A stretch of 7,131 nucleotides of DNA from JBLIAZ01 sp047632015 (GTDB lineage Bacteria; Bacteroidota; Bacteroidia; Flavobacteriales_C; GCA-002722245), in contig JBLIBC010000137.1 in the NCBI GenBank assembly GCA_047632015.1, positions 1 through 7,131 of the forward strand. The letters are read 5' to 3'. This document shows, piece after piece, positions 1 to 4,235 of this stretch. The position numbers were made by a program, and so were the translations under genes. The notes under the pieces were generated by a model. That model did no database searches. It saw only the letters and a program-made list of their open reading frames with translations, and was not told the origin of the DNA. Position 1 is the stretch's first letter, and every line of letters starts with the position of its first letter.

Positions 1-72
1 GAAGTGTTAACTCATTTTGAAAGCAAACCTGTCAAAGGCGAAATAGTGGTTGTTGTTAAGCAAAAGTATTAG
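1..72 (+). CDS. rsmI: C-terminal end of RsmI-like 16S rRNA (cytidine-2'-O)-methyltransferase (partial, 5' end outside window)
   Basis: The frame starting at base 1 is open for 23 codons and ends at TAG (70-72). It ends in a His-Phe-Glu-Ser stretch followed by PVKGEIVVVV and a short basic tail. An HF-x(n)-P-x-KGEIV(x)VV ending is characteristic of RsmI, the SAM-dependent enzyme that 2'-O-methylates C1402 of 16S rRNA in the ribosomal decoding centre. The catalytic tetrapyrrole-methylase-like domain lies outside the window, so the call rests on this tail alone. No clear intrinsic terminator follows the stop. The next 158 bp lead to the tRNA-His promoter on the same strand. Confidence 0.75.
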   Translation, partial: EVLTHFESKPVKGEIVVVVKQKY

Positions 73-188
73 GAAAAGCTTTGAACTATTTGCATCAACT
101 GTTTCTTTCATGTTGAATGTTTAATGCGGCACTTTGGCTACTGTTCAATCTTTCCACGTTTTTTTCTACTTCTCTTTTTCCACTTCTC

Positions 189-219
189 TTTGTCAGTCAA
201 AATTCATTAACTATATTTG
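189..219 (+). promoter_or_regulatory. Promoter of tRNA-His, Bacteroidota type
   Basis: The -33 box TTTG is at 189-192 and the -7 box TATATTTG, an exact TAnnTTTG match, is at 212-219, separated by 19 bp. This is the arrangement recognised by the primary sigma factor of Bacteroidota. The -7 box ends 11 bp before the first tRNA base, which suits a very short 5' leader. The upstream 158-bp spacer (73-230) otherwise holds only pyrimidine-rich sequence. Confidence 0.8.
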
Positions 220-230
220 CACCCTGGTAT

Positions 231-305
231 GGCGAGGTTAGCTCAGTTGGTTAGAGCATCGGTTTGTGGTACCGAGGGTCGCCGGTTCGAATCCGGTACT
301 TCGCC
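231..305 (+). tRNA. tRNA-His (anticodon GUG)
   Basis: A full cloverleaf can be folded. The acceptor stem pairs 232-238 with 298-304 (7 bp, one G-U). The extra G at 231 pairs with the discriminator C at 305, giving the 8-bp acceptor that is the identity mark of tRNA-His. The D stem is GCTC/GAGC, the anticodon stem is TCGGT/ACCGA around the loop TTGTGGT (anticodon GTG), and the T stem is GCCGG/CCGGT around TTCGAAT. The CCA end is not encoded, because C-A-A follows position 305, so it must be added by CCA-nucleotidyltransferase. The gene has its own promoter and terminator and appears to be transcribed alone. Confidence 0.97.
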
Positions 306-306
306 C

Positions 307-339
307 AAAAAAGGTCATTCATTGCGAATGACCTTTTTT
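307..339. terminator. Bidirectional intrinsic terminator between tRNA-His and the archaemetzincin gene
   Basis: A perfect 8-bp stem, GGTCATTC (313-320) with GAATGACC (326-333), encloses a 5-nt loop. Six A residues precede it (307-312) and six T residues follow (334-339), so either transcript ends in a hairpin plus U-run. On the + strand it follows the tRNA by one base. On the - strand it lies 8 bp beyond the stop of the 348-965 gene. The convergent arrangement suggests that one hairpin serves both units. Confidence 0.9.
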
Positions 340-340
340 A

Positions 341-364
341 TTTTATCCTATTTTATCCTATTTT
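341..364. repeat. 10-bp tandem duplication spanning a stop codon
   Basis: TTTTATCCTA occurs twice in a row (341-350 and 351-360), followed by a further TTTT. On the - strand it covers the last codons and stop of the archaemetzincin gene. Removing one copy would leave the same protein end (Q-N-R-I-K) and change the stop only from TAG to TAA, so the duplication looks neutral. Confidence 0.85.
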
Positions 365-965
365 GACAGTAAGTACACAGTTTTAAGTCAACCTGATCAA
401 CAGTTCTTATGGTTTCAGCAGCATCTCGCATCACACATTTATCAGATTTTTCACAATGTTTTAGCCCAAAATTATGACCAAGTTCATGAATGCAAACTTT
501 CCTTAGTCGTTGTAAGTTTAAATTCTGATCACTGTTTTTTATCCGATAATTAGAAATAATGCAACTTGGTCCTGGGCGGTAACCTAATCCAAAAACACCC
601 CAATCAGCATATTTGTATGCTGGTTTTTTGATATCACCATTTTTGTCTCTTTTGGTGGTTGAAATGTCTCTTGAAATTAATCCCAACACAAAATCAATTG
701 AATCGGGCTTGTTTCGCTTTAATATTCGCAGCAGTGAATCGGCCCTGTAACGAGGAGATTTTACGTTGATGAACGCAGAACTTGGCAATGTTTTATTTGT
801 CAATATTATGGTATTGTAACCATATATCTCATGAATGGATTTTTTAATGGAATCAACAAACTCGTGATTGAATTTACCGTACACTTGAATTCCTATGATT
901 TTATCTTTGCGAGCGCACGAGATAAACAAAAGAACTAATGCCGCTGCGCAGGCCAGTCTAGTCAT
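348..965 (-). CDS. Archaemetzincin-family (M54) zinc metalloprotease, predicted lipoprotein, 205 aa
   Basis: The protein has the extended metzincin motif HELGHNFGLKH at 160-170: H160, H164 and H170 as expected zinc ligands, E161 as general base, G167 at the turn. C171, then C177-V-M179, then exactly 17 residues, then C197-x-x-C200 follow. This is the archaemetzincin signature, in which four cysteines hold a second, structural zinc. The usual spacing between the first two cysteines is four residues, but here it is five (E-K-S-D-K). The N-terminus has a short basic n-region, a hydrophobic stretch (4-16) and a Cys at 17 preceded by L-F-I-S, resembling a lipoprotein signal; the -3 Phe is not the commonest residue. 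The enzyme is therefore predicted to be exported and lipid-anchored. Residues 18-150 are the poorly conserved N-terminal part of the domain. The family's substrates are poorly known and none is assigned here. The start is the only one that gives a signal peptide. It lies 33 bp downstream of the response regulator stop with no clear promoter, so cotranscription is likely. Confidence 0.88.
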   Translation of the reverse strand: MTRLACAAALVLLFISCARKDKIIGIQVYGKFNHEFVDSIKKSIHEIYGYNTIILTNKTLPSSAFINVKSPRYRADSLLRILKRNKPDSIDFVLGLISRDISTTKRDKNGDIKKPAYKYADWGVFGLGYRPGPSCIISNYRIKNSDQNLNLQRLRKVCIHELGHNFGLKHCEKSDKCVMRDAAETIRTVDQVDLKLCTYCQNRIK

Positions 966-998
966 ACTTAAAAACTAATTTCTATTATTCAAAGCAAA

Positions 999-1373
999 TT
1001 ACAATTCCGCTAAAATTTTATCGAGTTTTTTGTTGGATAGCGGTTTTATAATGAAGTCAATGACATCTTTAAATTTAGCAGCCTTTTTTTTGTCGGCGTC
1101 TTCAATTGAACTGGTGTAAATAGCAATTTTTGCTTGGCTGTTAAGGCCTTGGTCGTAGTATTTTGTCAAAAATTCAAAACCATCCATGTTAGGCATGGAA
1201 ATATCCAGTAAAATAAAATCCAACGGCTCATCCAACTCATCAAGTAAGTTTAATGCCTGATTTCCGTCGTACGCCACTAATACTTCCGTCACATGTTCTG
1301 ATCTTTTAAGTGCGTTGGCAGTTAAAAAATTCAAGACTTTGTCGTCATCTACTAGTAAAACTGATTTACTCAT
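999..1373 (-). CDS. Single-domain response regulator (CheY-like receiver), 124 aa
   Basis: The whole protein is one receiver (REC) domain with no output domain. The acidic Mg2+ pocket is the D9-D10-D11 run, and the phosphoacceptor is D57 in LLDISMPNMDG. T87 (IYTSS) is the switch residue, and K110 followed by P111 is the conserved Lys-Pro. All catalytic positions are present, so it should accept phosphate from a histidine kinase or Hpt protein; no kinase lies in the window. Such proteins act through protein-protein contacts, not by binding DNA. In Bacteroidota, stand-alone REC proteins of this type are common and usually of unknown target. The start is preceded by CAGGAAATC, giving an AGGA about 5 nt upstream. 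The gene sits 55 bp downstream of the patatin-like gene and 33 bp upstream of the archaemetzincin gene, all on the same strand. It could be the second gene of an operon or start its own transcript. Confidence 0.93.
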   Translation of the reverse strand: MSKSVLLVDDDKVLNFLTANALKRSEHVTEVLVAYDGNQALNLLDELDEPLDFILLDISMPNMDGFEFLTKYYDQGLNSQAKIAIYTSSIEDADKKKAAKFKDVIDFIIKPLSNKKLDKILAEL

Positions 1374-1400
1374 GATTTCCTGCTGAATTTGGTACTACGA

Positions 1401-1408
1401 CAAAACTA
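1401..1408 (-). promoter_or_regulatory. Possible -7 promoter box for the response regulator gene
   Basis: Read on the - strand, 1408-1401 is TAGTTTTG, an exact TAnnTTTG match lying 27 bp before the response regulator start. No good -33 box is seen 18-20 bp upstream, so this may be weak or fortuitous. If real, it lets the response regulator and archaemetzincin be expressed apart from the patatin-like gene. Confidence 0.35.
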
Positions 1409-1428
1409 CTAAGTAAATTCATTGAACG

Positions 1429-3711
1429 CTACTTTTTTTGAGGATTATTAATTAGCTCTTTTAATCTGGATAAACTTTCTTGGTTGTTTTTGCTGTGGAT
1501 AGAATTGTAAATTTGTTTCTTCTCCTTTTCAGTTAAATGCCAACTTAAGGAAAGTTGTTTTTTTTCATTGTTATCGACTGAAAAGTCAATGATATCAATG
1601 GTACCTTCAAACCATTCGCTTGCATATTGAATTAACTGATCGTGCTCATAATCTTGGGTGATGAACAAGTTTTTGTATATGTTTCCAATAGGCGAGGAGA
1701 TTGACGTTATAAAACTATCGTTGTTCTTTTTAAGCTCTCTCGTTTTTTTCTCGGTATCTCTAATTTGTAATATGATTACCCCACTTGTGTTTCTTTCAAT
1801 CCAATGACGAAAGGTGTACAAAAATTTCAAAGAAGTTTTAGTTCCGTAATTATCCCTTAGTCCTGAATCCATTACTTTCATAGGTGGACTTGACGGTAAG
1901 CTCACAATAGGCATGATGTACGGGAATGTGGAAGTCATTCGTAAAGCAGTGGAAAACCTTAAATTATCAGCGTCTTGATTTTTGAAAAAACGTTTAAACT
2001 CGACTGATTCAAGCAAAACATTGTTTCGGATGTTGTCTTGAGGGAAAGTGTAGGACAAGTAGGATATAGGTTGAGGTGAAATTAGAAGCCTACGCCCATC
2101 CGATACTATCGTGGGAGAAATAATTGCCATAGGTATTTTTGCCTCATATTCTGGCAAGTAATAATCATGAAGTCTTTTGCTAAGTGCACCTTCTAAATTT
2201 TCATTTAACTGTTGCTCAAAAGCATAACCTCTGTCAATTTTAAATTCGTTTTCTCCGTCTTTGAAACTTCTTAATTTAATAAGCAAATCATTTACAGTCA
2301 TCACGAAACCTACTCTGTTTAGTACATCCTTGTTCATGCATCGCACATAATGGTCATCATATAAATTGCTAATTTTGTGCTCTTGTTCTTGTAAATACAG
2401 TTCCCTTAAGTAAGACATGCCCACCATGCCTCCTGAGGATCCAGTGATGAGTTGTGTGTGATTCAATAATTCTCCTTGAAGTACACTGTCAGCGTATTGC
2501 ATAGAACGCAAAGACCACATGCTGCTTCTCATACCACCACCTGTAGTGTTTATGAAAACAATTTTGGGTTTTACCTTGTTAACAGTACTGTGAAGTAAGT
2601 TTTTCTTTCTCCAATTCTCCAGTATTTTTAAAGTATGAAAAAAGTCTTTTCTGAAATTTGCTTCGGTGATGTGGTTTTGAAGTTCTTCCGTAGAATATTT
2701 TGCCGGTGGTTTATTGTAACTCATCCCGTAAGCCTTGTTAGGTGAATGAAATACCGGGAATTTAGACGCGAAGTTTCCTATAAGGACCGCAGCTATTAAC
2801 AAAGCTGATGCCCACCCCCTAAACCAACTGTGTATAGCGCTGGTAATCATGATGAAAATTGTAAACATCAAAGTTAAACTGGCTCCAGCAGGTATGTTGA
2901 AATAATCAATGTTACTTCCGAAACTCAATAACATAACCGAAATAATAGCGGCAATCTCAAATAAAGCAGCATTAAAGTGGTTTTGCTTAAACACTTGTTT
3001 TAGCATTTCACTGTCATAGTGATCAATGGACCTGGCAATTGAAATTTTTGTAAATGAACTTAAATAAGTTTCAACGGTCCATTCCCTGTCTTTACTAAAA
3101 AACAAATCCACTTTAACCCTTTTGTGTAACACGGCTCCAATTGGAATTTCGTGTTTGTCATGAGCTCCAAATAATTTAATGAAATCTTTGTTGGTGTTAA
3201 TGAAGTAACCTAAACTGAGTAAAATGATGAAAATTAACCCTGAATTAAAGCCTGCCATGTATATCAAAATATCCCATACCGCAGTGCCGTCAGCTAACAA
3301 TTGTTGAACTGTGAAAAACGTATAGCATATTACTAAAAGAACTCCCCACGCTAGGTTGTTCATGAAGTATTTTAAAAATGGTCTTGAAAGTGTGGCGATA
3401 AAAGGAAACCTGTGACCATTGGTAATGTAGGAACTGATGTTGAAAGCCATGATGAACCCGCCAAAAGAAAATCCAAGAATACCAAAAGAGATAAAACTAA
3501 CTTCTCCCATGTACTCGGGAGTTAAAAACAAATATGGAATGCCGTATTTAACCAGTATTCCTTTTGAAATTATGGCTACAATAATAGACCAAATTATAAA
3601 GAGTATAGGATTGTTTTTAATGTGAACGAAAAATAGCTGCACGGGGAAAAAGAAAAATATTTTTCGAAAAACATTTTTGAGCAATTTATATTTGATCACT
3701 TTTTTTATCAT
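1429..3711 (-). CDS. Multi-spanning membrane protein with C-terminal patatin-like phospholipase domain, 760 aa
   Basis: The protein has two parts. Residues 1-320 are hydrophobic, with about seven likely membrane segments (about 35-54, 71-92, 118-137, 147-170, 249-266, 276-294 and 298-316). A soluble stretch of about 78 residues lies between the fourth and fifth. A further Phe-rich patch at 19-30 could also enter the membrane. From about 380 the C-terminal part carries the patatin pattern: oxyanion glycines in TTGGGMR (389-395), the nucleophile elbow GSSGG (424-428) with S426 as predicted nucleophile, the STALRMTSTFPYIMP block (587-601), and DSG at 615-617 with D615 as the second dyad residue. 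Patatin enzymes hydrolyse acyl esters of phospholipids or neutral lipids; the substrate here is unknown. The basic N-terminus suggests a cytoplasmic start. With seven segments the lipase domain would be periplasmic, with six or eight cytoplasmic, and the sequence does not settle this. It is much longer than the patatin domain alone. No strong ribosome-binding site is seen before the ATG. It is first of three co-directional genes. Confidence 0.88.
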   Translation of the reverse strand: MIKKVIKYKLLKNVFRKIFFFFPVQLFFVHIKNNPILFIIWSIIVAIISKGILVKYGIPYLFLTPEYMGEVSFISFGILGFSFGGFIMAFNISSYITNGHRFPFIATLSRPFLKYFMNNLAWGVLLVICYTFFTVQQLLADGTAVWDILIYMAGFNSGLIFIILLSLGYFINTNKDFIKLFGAHDKHEIPIGAVLHKRVKVDLFFSKDREWTVETYLSSFTKISIARSIDHYDSEMLKQVFKQNHFNAALFEIAAIISVMLLSFGSNIDYFNIPAGASLTLMFTIFIMITSAIHSWFRGWASALLIAAVLIGNFASKFPVFHSPNKAYGMSYNKPPAKYSTEELQNHITEANFRKDFFHTLKILENWRKKNLLHSTVNKVKPKIVFINTTGGGMRSSMWSLRSMQYADSVLQGELLNHTQLITGSSGGMVGMSYLRELYLQEQEHKISNLYDDHYVRCMNKDVLNRVGFVMTVNDLLIKLRSFKDGENEFKIDRGYAFEQQLNENLEGALSKRLHDYYLPEYEAKIPMAIISPTIVSDGRRLLISPQPISYLSYTFPQDNIRNNVLLESVEFKRFFKNQDADNLRFSTALRMTSTFPYIMPIVSLPSSPPMKVMDSGLRDNYGTKTSLKFLYTFRHWIERNTSGVIILQIRDTEKKTRELKKNNDSFITSISSPIGNIYKNLFITQDYEHDQLIQYASEWFEGTIDIIDFSVDNNEKKQLSLSWHLTEKEKKQIYNSIHSKNNQESLSRLKELINNPQKK

Positions 3712-3738
3712 TAACTATTTACAGTATATTTTTTTTGC

Positions 3739-3769
3739 TAAACATAATCATTTTACCACTTTTATAAAA
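3739..3769 (-). promoter_or_regulatory. Possible promoter of the patatin-like gene
   Basis: On the - strand, TATGTTTA (3746-3739) matches TAnnTTTG except for the last base. A TTTT (3769-3766) lies exactly 19 bp upstream in the place of the -33 TTTG. This is the same spacing as the tRNA-His and pyrG promoters. The predicted leader would be roughly 20 nt. Both boxes are one base off consensus, in AT-rich DNA, so support is modest. Confidence 0.4.
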
Positions 3770-3774
3770 GGGGT
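3755..3774. promoter_or_regulatory. 20-bp imperfect palindrome, possible operator upstream of the patatin-like gene
   Basis: ACCACTTTTATAAAAGGGGT reads as an inverted repeat around a TTTTATAAAA core, with ACC and GGT at the ends and only one mismatched pair (3758/3771). It overlaps the proposed -33 box of the patatin-like gene and lies 43 bp from that gene's start. Symmetry at this place fits a dimeric regulator site, but no such regulator is encoded nearby. It has no U-run on the - strand side and so does not look like a terminator. The next 130 bp (3775-3906) are AT-rich with no feature I can support. Confidence 0.4.
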
Positions 3775-3916
3775 CGCTGTACATTTTAAGCTCTTACTAT
3801 TAAATAACATTAACAGCTTGCTATTTCGTGTACTCTTTTAAATGAAAAAAGTTCCAAAAAACAGGATAAAATTACGCTACGAGGTAAATTAAATTTTAGC
3901 GCTTATAATTTTTTAA

Positions 3917-3941
3917 TTGATTCCCCGCTATCCTACCTAAA
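3917..3941 (+). repeat. Left terminal inverted repeat of the MITE-like element
   Basis: It begins TTGATTCCCCGCTATC and ends CCTAAA. It pairs with 4128-4152; the only mismatch is C3932 against A4137. On a - strand transcript this position would be a G-U pair, so the whole 25-bp stem could form. Confidence 0.9.
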
Positions 3942-3985
3942 GATTCCATTATACTGGATAACCTACGTTGTAGGGGTTATGTTTT

Positions 3986-4022
3986 GTAGTTCTAGATTAC
4001 GTTGCACTAAATCAAGAACTAC
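3986..4022. repeat. Hairpin inside the MITE-like element
   Basis: GTAGTTCT (3986-3993) is the exact reverse complement of AGAACTAC (4015-4022). The stem continues past one A/A mismatch with GAT (3995-3997) and ATC (4011-4013), closing a 13-nt loop. A smaller hairpin lies just upstream at 3958-3980 (ATAACCTAC against GTAGGGGTTAT, with a 2-nt bulge). Neither is followed by a T-run, so they are not intrinsic terminators. Confidence 0.75.
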
Positions 4023-4127
4023 CGCATTCAGGCAAGTTACGATAACATGCCGGTGGAGGTCAAGGCACTGCCGCTCCAACAGCAAAAGTACAAGAGAGTT
4101 TTGGTTGCATTTTTTAATAAAACACTT

Positions 4128-4152
4128 TTTAGGTAGAATAGCGGGGAATCAA
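4128..4152 (-). repeat. Right terminal inverted repeat of the MITE-like element
   Basis: This is the reverse complement of the left end apart from one base, running from TTTAGG to GCGGGGAATCAA. A TAG at 4134-4136 inside it closes a short open frame (4011-4136) running through the element's right half. Confidence 0.9.
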
Positions 4153-4179
4153 ATTTTTTAATAAATCAGTGATTTATAG

Positions 4180-4210
4180 TTCGCATTAGTACCAATTATT
4201 ATTACTTTTG
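4180..4210 (+). promoter_or_regulatory. Promoter of pyrG, Bacteroidota type
   Basis: TACTTTTG at 4203-4210 is an exact TAnnTTTG -7 box, with TTCG (one base off TTTG) at 4180-4183 after a 19-bp spacer. The -7 box ends 25 bp before the pyrG ATG, giving a leader of about 20 nt. A small inverted repeat, TAAATC-AGT-GATTTA (4162-4176), sits just upstream, touching the right direct repeat of the MITE-like element. It could be an operator half or part of the original target. No G-run near the transcript start is seen, so the Bacillus-type pyrG reiterative-attenuation control is not supported. Confidence 0.7.
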
Positions 4211-4235
4211 TAGGCTGTTACATTTAAACAGATCA

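Larger units (their letters stand above)
3917..4152. mobile_element. MITE-like non-autonomous insertion, about 236 bp
   Basis: The element is bounded by 25-bp terminal inverted repeats (3917-3941 and 4128-4152) that match at 24 of 25 positions. Outside them is a direct repeat: ATTTTTTAA immediately on both sides (3908-3916 and 4153-4161), extendable to the 11-mer AATTTTTTAAT if the outermost TIR base is counted as target. The size, perfect end symmetry and absence of a transposase-length frame fit a miniature inverted-repeat element moved in trans by a transposase encoded elsewhere. The interior is partly GC-richer than the surroundings (about 4045-4085) and contains nested hairpins at 3958-3980 and 3986-4022. 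I cannot assign it to an IS family from the end sequence (TTGATTCCCCGC). It sits between the divergent patatin-like and pyrG genes without breaking either or the pyrG promoter. A structured RNA or regulatory stem is the main alternative. Confidence 0.72.

Noticed and set aside
95..117. TCAAC...GTTGA inverted repeat after the rsmI stop as a terminator
   Set aside because: Five base pairs with a 12-nt loop and no following T-run is too weak to call.
168..191. Two copies of ACTTCTCTTT (168-177 and 182-191) as a regulatory repeat
   Set aside because: They are pyrimidine-rich low-complexity sequence with a 14-bp offset. The second merely runs into the -33 box of the tRNA promoter, and nothing else sets them apart from chance.
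3437..3625. 62-codon + strand open frame opposite the patatin-like gene
   Set aside because: It lies wholly antisense to the membrane segments of a well-supported gene and has no promoter, ribosome-binding site or recognisable protein character.
3958..4022. Hairpins considered as integron attC-type recombination sites
   Set aside because: The required GTTRRRY and RYYYAAC core boxes are not found at the right places, and no integrase gene is present.
3979..4161. 60-codon + strand open frame over the MITE-like element
   Set aside because: Its Arg/Ser/Cys-rich composition is unlike the neighbouring proteins, it runs through both internal hairpin DNA and the right terminal repeat, and it ends in the flanking direct repeat. 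It has no translation signals.
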